Shown in pieces: positions 37,834 to 46,600 of a stretch of DNA of 64,000 nt. This DNA comes from Pirellulales bacterium (GTDB lineage: Bacteria > Planctomycetota > Planctomycetia > Pirellulales > JALHPA01), in contig JANRLT010000008.1 of assembly GCA_033762255.1 (NCBI GenBank), forward strand, positions 124,001-188,000, read 5' to 3'. The notes under the pieces were generated by a model that ran no database searches, was not told where the DNA came from, and was given only the letters and a program-made list of their open reading frames with translations. A program made the position numbers and the translations under genes. Numbering within the stretch: position 1 is the first letter of the stretch; each line of letters begins with the position of its first letter.

Positions 37834-38117
37834 GGCTGCGACCAGTAAGGGCGACAGAGCTATTGTGGCCGGTGGGGACAGATCATACTCGCGTGGATTT
37901 ACGCGGTAAAACCGATTGTAACAATTATTCGCCTCTCCTCCAAGCAAGCCCGTCCACTCGGGGGGAATTTTGCCCGGGACTTTGTCGCGTTTTTCCGACG
38001 TACATTCTTTTAGTCGACACTCAAATCCTGGCAGGTCGGATAGGCCCATGTAGCTAAGACCAAAATGGTTCTGACTTGTGGCGGATGAGCTTTGCATTTT
38101 TATTATCATTTATCGCC

Positions 38118-39236
38118 ATGTCGCCCCACTTCCCCACTCCGGCCTGGCAAGAACTGCTAACCGCCGTCATTGTCCACAATGCGTCCGATTTGCACCTGAC
38201 CGAAGGGGTGGCGGCCTATCTGCGCGTGGATAATGAATTACGAGCGTTTCCCGAATTATGCCAAGGTAAAGGGGAAATCGACCAATTACTCAAAGATTTG
38301 CTCAGCCCGTCCCAAAGGGAGAAATATCACGCCCTGTCACAACTGGATCTGGCTTTTTTTAGTCCGGGACATGGGCGATTCCGGGTGAATCTATATCGTC
38401 AGCGGGGGTCGTCGGCCCTGGCCGTGCGGCGGTTGGATGAAAATTACCGTTCATTCGACGCCCTTCATTTGCCCGTGCAATTAGAGGCGCTCACCCGCTT
38501 TCCCGATGGTCTGGTGCTGGTTACGGGGCCAACGGGAAGCGGCAAATCAACAACCTTGGCGACGATGTTGCACCAGATCAACCTGTTTAGAGCTTGCCAT
38601 ATCATCACCATCGAGGATCCCATTGAGTATATTCACCATAACCACAATAGCCTGGTGCATCAGCGGGAAGTCCATTCTGACGTGCCCAGCTTTGCCGCCG
38701 CGGTGACCGCCGCCCTGCGCGAAGACCCGGATGTGCTGCTGGTGGGGGAAATGCGCGACCTCGAGACAATGCGCGCCACCTTAATTGCGGCCGAAACTGG
38801 TCACCTGGTGTTTTCCACCCTGCATACCAATGACGTGCCGGGCACCATCAGCCGGTTGGTCAACGCATTTCCCGGTGATGAACAAATTTTAGTCCGCGAG
38901 CAACTTTCCCGCGGGTTGCGCGCGATTGTCAGCCAACGATTGCAAACCGTTAGCGGAGGCCGGGGGCGAGTACCCATTTGCGAAATCTTGCGGGTAACGC
39001 CCGCCGTGGCCAATTTGATCCGTACCGGCCAACTCCACCAACTCACCAGCCAAATGCAGACAGGCTCGGCCGAGGGGATGCTAATTGCCGAGCAGTCCCT
39101 GGCCGAATGCGTGGTCAAAGGCCAATTGACCAAAGGGGAGGCTTTACGGCTAGCCCGGGACGAATCAATTTTTGAGCAGCGCTTGCAGATGACGGCCAAT
39201 CAACCCCGAGGATTCCCTCTACTGGCTAGAAAATAG
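38118..39236 (+). CDS. PilT-type retraction ATPase
   Basis: A 372-residue hexameric ATPase of the PilT/GspE superfamily, in the PilT branch that depolymerises type IV pili. The N-terminal PAS-like domain includes ASDLHL. Walker A is GPTGSGKST (about 137-145). The Asp box is IEDPIEYIHHN, the Walker B region is VLLVGEMRD, and the His box is VFSTLHTND. ATG 38118 follows the rules for the family start; the frame is open 14 codons earlier. It lies about 8 kb from the secretion/pilus block, separated by the lipoprotein and beta-helix genes, which read the other way. Presence of a PilT favours a dynamic pilus over a pure type II secretion role for the block. Confidence 0.9.
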   Translation: MSPHFPTPAWQELLTAVIVHNASDLHLTEGVAAYLRVDNELRAFPELCQGKGEIDQLLKDLLSPSQREKYHALSQLDLAFFSPGHGRFRVNLYRQRGSSALAVRRLDENYRSFDALHLPVQLEALTRFPDGLVLVTGPTGSGKSTTLATMLHQINLFRACHIITIEDPIEYIHHNHNSLVHQREVHSDVPSFAAAVTAALREDPDVLLVGEMRDLETMRATLIAAETGHLVFSTLHTNDVPGTISRLVNAFPGDEQILVREQLSRGLRAIVSQRLQTVSGGRGRVPICEILRVTPAVANLIRTGQLHQLTSQMQTGSAEGMLIAEQSLAECVVKGQLTKGEALRLARDESIFEQRLQMTANQPRGFPLLARK

Positions 39237-39349
39237 CAATCATACAGACAATCGCCTAACCGATTGCGGTTCCCCGGATCGTGCGGGGGCGGAATGCCTC
39301 ACTCAAAAAGTCTAATCCTGGTAGCCGGGAAGAGGGGATGAATCGGATG

Positions 39350-39835
39350 TCAACGTAGCGAGGGAATTTCTATCGCTGGCTGTGGCAAAGCGAGTGGCGG
39401 CTCTACCGGGTTTACAGCGGGCAATAACTGGGGGGCTTCGGAATGGGAAATCAGCGCGGGAAATGGTAAGGATGGAAATTGCGGTTGGGGAGGCGCGGTC
39501 CCCAAATTTTTGCCCAAGGGATATTGTTGCTCCGCGAGGGATGGGTTTTCCGTCATATCCCCGGCATCGCTAGCCGTCACCGGGGGAGGCAATTGTTCGC
39601 TGGTTAAAAGGCCCGCCTGCGGATCGGGAAACGGAGGCGAATCGGGAAATTCCGCGGGAGCAATACTTTCTTCAGACAGGGGTTGAATCCGCGCGTCCGC
39701 GGCCGCGTCCTGGAGCGCTGTGACCGCTGGATGCGGCTCGCTCGTGGCGGTGGCCTGCTGTTGGCAGCCGCCACAGGCAACCAGTCCCAACCCCAAGAGC
39801 AGCCCCATCGCAATTAATTCTTTGGTGCTACACAT
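39350..39835 (-). CDS. Proline-rich lipoprotein
   Basis: A 161-residue predicted lipoprotein. The lipobox LVAC puts the acylated cysteine at residue 21 after a clear hydrophobic signal. The mature part is rich in proline, glutamate and serine and probably unstructured, with PxP spacing reminiscent of cell-wall- or peptidoglycan-spanning linkers. No known domain is visible. It lies 132 bases downstream of the beta-helix gene on the same strand and may share its transcript. Confidence 0.65.
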   Translation of the reverse strand: MCSTKELIAMGLLLGLGLVACGGCQQQATATSEPHPAVTALQDAAADARIQPLSEESIAPAEFPDSPPFPDPQAGLLTSEQLPPPVTASDAGDMTENPSLAEQQYPLGKNLGTAPPQPQFPSLPFPALISHSEAPQLLPAVNPVEPPLALPQPAIEIPSLR

Positions 39836-39967
39836 AGTTTTTCACTTGTGAAAAATGCATTTTGCCAATGACGGTAAAGTAAACCCGCAACCAGGATTAT
39901 CCCAGTGTAAAAATCAATTTCCCTAGCAAACTCCCTGTCCCCGAGAAGGTGCCGCAAAGTTAGCGGG

Positions 39968-42900
39968 TCATTTTTGCTCGCCCCACTTGAGCACGCGCAG
40001 CGAGCCATCGACGGAGGTAAATTCATAAGCTCCCATTTCCCATCCGCGGTACGTCCCCCGCCGCTGGCCCAAGATATCAAAAGGGGAAGCGGCATCCTCC
40101 GTTCCGGCGTTAATAGCCGGCGATCCCTTGGCCAGGGAAAAATCTCCTCCCAGCAAGTTTTTAAACCGGGGAGGTTTGATTAAACCCGTGGTCCCTTTAA
40201 GATCCTCATCCGTCGCTAGCGGGTGATAGTAATGCCGGCTGTGCAAAAAGGTCAGATTATGCGAACCAGTAAACTGAACCGGCAATTCCAAATAAAATCC
40301 GTACGGCCCATTATGGGAAATAATGTTATTGTGCGCGGCCAACGAACCATTTTGGGCGTAAAGGCCGAAGTTGGCATTGCGCGCGATGGTGTTGTTCCAT
40401 ACCGTATGCGTCCCGGGGGAATTATAAAATGCGACGCCATAGGCGTTATTGGTAATGAGGTTGTTACGCAGGGTGGTATTGACCAGGCTGTCGCAGCGCA
40501 CGCCGATGTAGGCGTTGTTGCTGGCCTGCGTATTTGTCACACTTGCCCGATTTTGCTGGCTGCAGACGATGCCGTAGCCCTTATTGCGGCTGGCGTGGGA
40601 ACGATCAATGGTGGTGGAATTGTAGGCAGTATAAATCCCATGGCTGCCAGTATCTAACTGTTGATCCGTGGCTGTGCAATTGGTAAAGATCGCCTGGCAA
40701 TCATCGACCCCCACATAGTTCCCGCCGACCTGGGCATACCTACCAAAAGCCAGCATGCCATAGGCGTTTTGTACAGCTTGGCAATTGGCAAACTCCGCCC
40801 GCTTGACCGATGTCACATAATAGGCCCAGTTGGTAGCGGTTCCCTTGACCAGACAGGCATCCGCCACCAGGGAATCCAAATAATGGGCCTGAATTCCACT
40901 GCCAGCCGCGGAATCCAAGACCGAGACATTGCGCAGTTCGGCCGTCCCCCCTTGACAAGCCAAATACGCCCCGGTTCCCTCGTTTTCCTGAAATTTGCAG
41001 TTGGTCAGCAGATAGCGAAACCGTCGACTGTCCGTGGTGGGATTGGTTAATTCTAAAACCGTGGCGCCCCACTTTTGCGGCTTTCCCGCGCTGTCCGGCC
41101 AACGACCGTAGCAATTACGGCGAAAGTCACAATCCGTCAAGGTGGCGTCCCCATTCCAGACCAGCGCTCCCGCGAGGCCATTGTTGCGTATGTTAAGTTT
41201 ATCCAAAGTAATGTTGAGCGCGTAACTTTCGAGTCCCCGCCACCCGTTATCGCTAAAGGAGCAATTGGCCACCGAGACCGGAATGCGCCGATTCGTGGTC
41301 TGCCAATTGTAAGAACTGTCAATGTACGCGCCACTAGCGCGGTTCTGGCTAAGGTCGCAGTTGACAATTTCCAACGCGTCGGGATTTTTCCAACGCACGT
41401 CGGGATGAGAGTTTGCCACCCAGGTTTCATAGGCTCCCCACGCGCTTTGCAGGCCATACCAGCCTTGCTTTATCGTGGAGTTTGCCACGGTGACCTTACC
41501 CTGGGGCTGGTTTAAATACACGCCCCCCCGCAAAGTCGCACGATCGATGGTCACATGGTGCGGAGCATCAAAGGCCAAAGCCCAGTTGGTATTGCCGTCG
41601 CTCGCGCAATTCCAGTTTCGCACGGTCACGCCGTGCGGTTGCCACTGATAGTAATTGCGATTGGTCGCGGGATCATAAATCCCATAATGCATGTGATAAA
41701 AGTGGATTCCCCGGTCCTTATTATTATTCACGGTCAACCCCAGGGAAGCATCCAGTACAATCTCCCGTTGGGGCCAGTAAAACTCGATGCCCACGCCGTA
41801 TTTATCCCCCGTGCCAAACTGATTGGCGTTGGCCACGACATAACCATTATTACTGCAACTGATATTTAATGGCTTGCGGGTGGTATCGAGCCAACCATTA
41901 GCCAAATGCAGTCCCCGCGCGCGGTTGTTATCGCATGTCAGGCTTTTCAGGGGGTAGGTGTAATTCCCCGGATAAGCCCGGCTGTCGGCGTCAAAAATGA
42001 CCGACGTGGCGGTCATCCCATATAGATTTTCATTGCACACCACATTCTCTAGTTCCAGGCTCTCCACGGTTTTTCTTCCGCGATACGCGGCGGTCGCGGG
42101 CCACTGGGTGGTGACCTGCAGCCACAATCCTGTGTCGGTATTTTGCACATTGCGCAAGTTGGTAAATTGATGGTGGCTATTGCGGTCCAACAGACAGCCA
42201 TACTTATTTGCCTGGCAGGTTACCCCGTCCAACGTGACTTGTCCGGAATACGAATATACTCCCGCCTCGCGATTATCATGCAGCCGGGAATCGCGAATTG
42301 TCAATTTACTGTCGGTATTCACCACGCCATAGGCCTGATTGCCGATGTCATAACCTTCGATTTCCAAGTGCCCGGTTTGTTCCTCCCAATAACCCTGGTT
42401 ATAAATCCCATAGTAATTCCCTTCGATTGCCGCAAATTCGCGCTGCCGGGCCAGCAGCAGGTCGCAATCCAACAAACTGACGCCGACCGAGTAATTATTG
42501 GCAACCGTATTTTGGGACAAATCCGCCCGCTCCCGCGAGATGCGGGCCAACCGCAGCCCCGCCTCACCCGAACGGCCATAATCGCCGTTATTTTCAAATC
42601 GGCAATTCTGAATGGTCACCGGGACCGGCAGTAATCGCCCGTAAACATTGTATTCGGTATGCCAGTTCCAACTGGGATCGTTGACCCCGGCCGCTGGCGC
42701 GGGACGGCGGGGAGATTTTTGCCCTTCCACAAATAAGCCCACGCCGTACCAGTTGGTGGCATTATGTGAAAACTCGCTATTTACCGCCGTAAATCCATAC
42801 GACCAGCTACAGTACGCCCCGTAGATGCTGTTGTAACTAAGGTTGCAATGGGTGAAGGTGGGATTCGCCCAGGTGGTATACACGCCATTCCAGTTTTTAT

Positions 42901-44413
42901 ACAATTCCAGCCGGTCAAAGCGGCATTCCAAGGGGTTTTTATCGTTGCCGCTGGCCAGGATGCACCACCACAAATTGCTAAAGGACAACTTTTGATCCGC
43001 CGAAAAATCCATGCGGCTGCAATTCCAGCCCACTTCAATACCTTGGGAATAGCTCTCAAACTGGCGTTTGTCGTTGAGTTGCGTATTTCCTTCAAATGAG
43101 ATTTCGTTTAATTCCAGATTATCACTGGCGACTAATAATCCCCGCCGCAAATTTTTTAACGCGCAGTGGGAAACGGTCCCGCGCGGATCGGGATGGTCAT
43201 GGCGGCAGGTGGCCAGGGGGTTGTGGTTGGTCGGCGCGGAAAAAACCGTCGCGTAAATCCCCCAATTATCATTCAGTCCCCAATCCGCCGCATCCGGATG
43301 GGTCAATTCGCATTTGGCGATGTTGATTTCCTCGGCATGGGCCTGCAAATTATACCGACAATTGTCAAAACTGTTCCCCACGGCCGTTACGCCGTATATC
43401 CAAGAGGTGCACAGGGCGATCCCCGTGCAGTTGCGAAACGTGCAAGATTCGACCGTTAGTTGGGTATTTGAATATTTGGAATTATTGTCGCTGCCATTGC
43501 CAGAGGCATAGACCTGGTACACCGTTCGATAGACATAGGGGGACATGTCTGTCCATTTAGCCAATTCCGCGACAGAAACATCATACAAATTCCCCGTGTT
43601 GTCAAACACGCAATTCGTGATGGTCGTATTGGTCAAATTGGTCAAAATACTATAGCAACTGTTGGTATAGGTGGGGGATTTGGGCGTGCGAAACGCGCAA
43701 TCCCAAATCCGCAAACCACTCCCCAACAGGCTATAAAGTTGGATATAACGGGTTTCCTGAAAACCGCACTGCGTGACGCTGGTGTCCGCGCACGATTCTA
43801 AATATAGCGCGTATAAGTGATTGTGGAACTGGCAATTGTGTAACAACGTGCCGCTACACGAGCTAAGATAGACTCCGTACGGCCATATCGCGCGGGATGC
43901 GCTTTGAAAGTAACTGTTGTGGGCGTCCGCGGATTTTACAACGGAATAATCCAGGTAAGTCCCCAGCGGGTTTTCCACAAATTGCAGGCCGCTCAGCACG
44001 ACTCGGGTGCAGCCGTTAATGTGCATCGCCCAACGATTGGAAGTAGCAATGGATAGAATCGACACATTTCCCGCGTCGCCGCTATACTTACCCGTGGTAT
44101 CGCCAAAAATAACCAGGGGGGCCTTTTCTGTCGCCGCCACTTTGGATAGATACAGCGTGTCGGCTTCCGCATATGTCCCCCCCCCGACGATAATTGTCAC
44201 GCCTGATCCCGCTTGCTTGAGCGCGCGGGTCAAGGTGCGAAAGGCCCGGGCCGGGGAGGAACCATCCGCGGAATCATTCCCGGACATTCGCACATAGTAT
44301 TTGACGCCGCGTTCCCAGTTGGGAGAAAGTTTATCCAGCGTCTGCGCCGGCAATGCCCCACTTAGAAAAAAATGCAAAAACAGCATCATTCCCGCGCATA
44401 TCTTGGATTGCAT
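39968..44413 (-). CDS. Exported 1481-residue parallel beta-helix protein
   Basis: A very long exported protein. A signal peptide (1-24, cleavage near LPAQT) is followed by the entry segment KYYVRMSGNDSADGSSPARA and the GGTYAE motif typical of right-handed beta-helices. Well over a thousand residues of irregular helix coils follow, with asparagine and cysteine ladders (NCxF, NNxx). The C-terminus INAGTEDAAS...GWEMGAYEF matches the terminal anchor domain (choice-of-anchor Q type) of such proteins. Right-handed beta-helices are typical of pectate lyases, adhesins and surface polysaccharide-active proteins; no catalytic set is evident. It lies between two lipoprotein genes and divergent from the secretion/pilus genes, making it a candidate cargo of that system. 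Confidence 0.82.
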   Translation of the reverse strand: MQSKICAGMMLFLHFFLSGALPAQTLDKLSPNWERGVKYYVRMSGNDSADGSSPARAFRTLTRALKQAGSGVTIIVGGGTYAEADTLYLSKVAATEKAPLVIFGDTTGKYSGDAGNVSILSIATSNRWAMHINGCTRVVLSGLQFVENPLGTYLDYSVVKSADAHNSYFQSASRAIWPYGVYLSSCSGTLLHNCQFHNHLYALYLESCADTSVTQCGFQETRYIQLYSLLGSGLRIWDCAFRTPKSPTYTNSCYSILTNLTNTTITNCVFDNTGNLYDVSVAELAKWTDMSPYVYRTVYQVYASGNGSDNNSKYSNTQLTVESCTFRNCTGIALCTSWIYGVTAVGNSFDNCRYNLQAHAEEINIAKCELTHPDAADWGLNDNWGIYATVFSAPTNHNPLATCRHDHPDPRGTVSHCALKNLRRGLLVASDNLELNEISFEGNTQLNDKRQFESYSQGIEVGWNCSRMDFSADQKLSFSNLWWCILASGNDKNPLECRFDRLELYKNWNGVYTTWANPTFTHCNLSYNSIYGAYCSWSYGFTAVNSEFSHNATNWYGVGLFVEGQKSPRRPAPAAGVNDPSWNWHTEYNVYGRLLPVPVTIQNCRFENNGDYGRSGEAGLRLARISRERADLSQNTVANNYSVGVSLLDCDLLLARQREFAAIEGNYYGIYNQGYWEEQTGHLEIEGYDIGNQAYGVVNTDSKLTIRDSRLHDNREAGVYSYSGQVTLDGVTCQANKYGCLLDRNSHHQFTNLRNVQNTDTGLWLQVTTQWPATAAYRGRKTVESLELENVVCNENLYGMTATSVIFDADSRAYPGNYTYPLKSLTCDNNRARGLHLANGWLDTTRKPLNISCSNNGYVVANANQFGTGDKYGVGIEFYWPQREIVLDASLGLTVNNNKDRGIHFYHMHYGIYDPATNRNYYQWQPHGVTVRNWNCASDGNTNWALAFDAPHHVTIDRATLRGGVYLNQPQGKVTVANSTIKQGWYGLQSAWGAYETWVANSHPDVRWKNPDALEIVNCDLSQNRASGAYIDSSYNWQTTNRRIPVSVANCSFSDNGWRGLESYALNITLDKLNIRNNGLAGALVWNGDATLTDCDFRRNCYGRWPDSAGKPQKWGATVLELTNPTTDSRRFRYLLTNCKFQENEGTGAYLACQGGTAELRNVSVLDSAAGSGIQAHYLDSLVADACLVKGTATNWAYYVTSVKRAEFANCQAVQNAYGMLAFGRYAQVGGNYVGVDDCQAIFTNCTATDQQLDTGSHGIYTAYNSTTIDRSHASRNKGYGIVCSQQNRASVTNTQASNNAYIGVRCDSLVNTTLRNNLITNNAYGVAFYNSPGTHTVWNNTIARNANFGLYAQNGSLAAHNNIISHNGPYGFYLELPVQFTGSHNLTFLHSRHYYHPLATDEDLKGTTGLIKPPRFKNLLGGDFSLAKGSPAINAGTEDAASPFDILGQRRGTYRGWEMGAYEFTSVDGSLRVLKWGEQK

Positions 44414-44510
44414 AGTTCACTCCCGTAGGGGATTAGCATCACATCCCGTCTGCTAGATAAAATTCCCAATGATTGATTACCCGCAGGTTACGCACGCCAT
44501 GGAATTTAGA

Positions 44511-45575
44511 TCAATTGGGAGGCCCCGCGATCCCGCCGGGCGTTCCCGGTAAACCAACCCCCGGAATTCCGGTCCCGGGTAAGCCCGGCGGTGCCATGTT
44601 GAGGGTGGGCATAACAGGTAATGTCGAATTCAGCTCCTGGTTTGATCCATTCATGCCGGGCAAGGGGACGGCCCCCATTCCCGACAAGCCCGGTGTATTT
44701 GTGACGGGGGGCAAAGCAGGCGCTGGGCCCGCGACCGTGGTTAAATTGCCAATCGCAGGGGGAGGGGGACCATAATTGGAAGCATAACTTCCGCCTCCGC
44801 TCACCGGGGTTGTACGTTCCAGTGAATAGGGATTTCCCCCGATGCTGGCGGTATTGGCTTCGTGTAGCCAATCCTGGGCAAACAGTCGCGTCTGCCATTT
44901 TTCCGAATAGAGTTGAAATGTAACGCTTTGCTTACCTAATTCCACGACTTGGATCTGATCCACGTAGTCTCCCGCGGCCAGAGCTTTGACTTCTCCCTCG
45001 AACTCGACCAAAACCTGCGGCTGGCCGACCTGGACAAAGCCAATGACCCGTAATTTGGGTTTTTCCTGGGTAGTAACCGGCACCGGTTGTTTGACTAGCG
45101 CGGTGGGATCCAGACTGGCTATTGGCAGCGGAACGTCGGGAGGATTAAACATGGCGTCGGCGTGCGACTTGGATGGTTTATTTTGTTTACCCTGGGTGGC
45201 AGGTAAGCGTTGTACCGATGGCTCGGTGGCGACGGTGGATGGCTCCAGGGTGATAGGTCCCACCGGAAGAGAACTCGTTGCCAGATTAGTCCGTGACACA
45301 ATCGCCACCGGGGAAGCAGTCTTAGCCTTGGCTGGCGGCGCTTTGTTTGGGTCAACTGCCCAGGTTGCAACGGCTGATCCAAGCTCGCGCGCGGGCAATT
45401 CAGGTGTGGATGTTGGAGGATTTGCCCCCGTGTCGGTGACGGCGTGGGGAGCGTTGGAGTGAGTGACGTTGTCGGGCGCTTTGACCGCGGTGGCCGCCTG
45501 GCCGCCACAGCCGGTGATAAACGCTAAAGACGCCCCTAAGGCACCCAAGGCCATGATTGCCTGCCGCATAACCAT
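44511..45575 (-). CDS. PilP-like lipoprotein
   Basis: A 354-residue lipoprotein. The lipobox ITGC gives the acylated cysteine at 23. A low-complexity region (about 30-170) precedes a compact domain near 175-250 (LRVIGFVQVGQPQVLVEFEG and ALAAGDYVD) that follows the beta pattern of PilP/GspC-type proteins. Those link inner-membrane assembly parts to the secretin. The C-terminus is glycine- and proline-rich. It is divergent from the secretion/pilus genes and shares their 507-base promoter region. The PilP assignment is by pattern and position; similarity is moderate. Confidence 0.55.
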   Translation of the reverse strand: MVMRQAIMALGALGASLAFITGCGGQAATAVKAPDNVTHSNAPHAVTDTGANPPTSTPELPARELGSAVATWAVDPNKAPPAKAKTASPVAIVSRTNLATSSLPVGPITLEPSTVATEPSVQRLPATQGKQNKPSKSHADAMFNPPDVPLPIASLDPTALVKQPVPVTTQEKPKLRVIGFVQVGQPQVLVEFEGEVKALAAGDYVDQIQVVELGKQSVTFQLYSEKWQTRLFAQDWLHEANTASIGGNPYSLERTTPVSGGGSYASNYGPPPPAIGNLTTVAGPAPALPPVTNTPGLSGMGAVPLPGMNGSNQELNSTLPVMPTLNMAPPGLPGTGIPGVGLPGTPGGIAGPPN

Positions 45576-46082
45576 CTCATGAAAAGAGAATCATTGGGAA
45601 AGACAACGCGGGAATCCGCGAAGTCGCGAAAAACCACCCGTTTGCAGGCCGTGGGGGAGAAGGAGTGACGGCCCGCTGGATTTCGGGATATCCAAGTTTA
45701 GTGCGCAGTTCCGGTGGCGTTGCCATTACTCCGGGGAACAACTGGCTTTAGCGAATGACTCTGCGGCTTATGCCGATAATCGGGATAAAATGGGCAGATT
45801 TGCCAGGATTGACCCCCTATCCACCACTCACTTCGAGGTGGGTTGGCAACAACCCTCCCAACGGGCGGTGATGTCCCCAAAATGATCAAATGTTGAAAAT
45901 TTGACACATCGTCGCTTCAAGCTACTTTTGGCTAGGGTGCCGCGCGTCCTCGCGGCGCGAATGACCCTGCGCAATAACATAGCCAAGTCGTCCCGGTATC
46001 GAGCGCGCATGCTCATTTGCGTCGTTTACGCCGGGATGTTCGCCCGCGGATCAACACGTCACGTTTTTTACGGTAATGTTTT
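45576..46082. other. Divergent promoter region of the secretion/pilus block
   Basis: 507 bases between the PilP-like gene and the receiver gene. Several short open frames on both strands lack any pattern. An inverted GC-rich segment lies near 45835-45870. I cannot identify the promoters or a sigma-54 site by eye. Confidence 0.45.
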
Positions 46083-46505
46083 ATGCCGCTGATATTAATG
46101 CTGCAACCCGAAGCCCTGATCGCGGAGATTACCGCGTTTCGGCTGGAGCTGCTGGGTTATCAGGTGCACACGGTTGAATCGGCCGCTGCCGCCGAAACGT
46201 TCCTGAACGCAACAGTTCCGGATTTGATCCTTTTGGATATGCAATTGCCCGGCAAATCGAGCCTGACTTTTTGCGAGCGGGTGGGAAACAACGCCGCCTG
46301 GAATCAAATTCCCCTGCTGGGAATGCTGCTCGATGGCGATTTGGAAAATGTGCAAAAAGCGTTTCAGGCGGGCATCCAAGATTTGATCTTGATCCCGTTT
46401 GACCCCAGCGTGCTCGAGGAAAAAATCCTCCATCTGATTCAACCAAAAGACTCTCCTGCGACCACCCTGCCGACGGGTGGAATCACGCGGGGAATTTCCA
46501 ATTAA
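46083..46505 (+). CDS. Degenerate receiver-domain protein
   Basis: A 140-residue stand-alone receiver (REC) domain at the head of the secretion/pilus genes. The acceptor aspartate is kept in LLDMQLPG (about residue 52). The metal-binding acidic pair at the start is replaced by LQPE, and the conserved lysine near the end is isoleucine (LILIPFDP). Without those residues phosphorylation in the normal way is unlikely. It probably acts as a protein-binding scaffold or a constitutive regulator. A short basic tail follows. The next gene, GspE-like, starts 95 bases downstream on the same strand. Confidence 0.75.
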   Translation: MPLILMLQPEALIAEITAFRLELLGYQVHTVESAAAAETFLNATVPDLILLDMQLPGKSSLTFCERVGNNAAWNQIPLLGMLLDGDLENVQKAFQAGIQDLILIPFDPSVLEEKILHLIQPKDSPATTLPTGGITRGISN

Positions 46506-46600
46506 CCTATGCGGTTCCATCCCCCGCCGGTTGCCTGAAAGCAATAGTTGTCATCCGTTTGCATCCCCCACTAGACTTGAATCATCACAAGTAACACGCC

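Noticed and set aside
37834-38109. Longer N-terminus for the small membrane protein at 37477-37833
   Set aside because: The extra 92 codons have no pattern and would overlap the start of the PilT-type gene on the other strand.
45698-46016. Small minus-strand ORFs in the promoter region of the secretion/pilus block
   Set aside because: No recognisable pattern, and they overlap one another.
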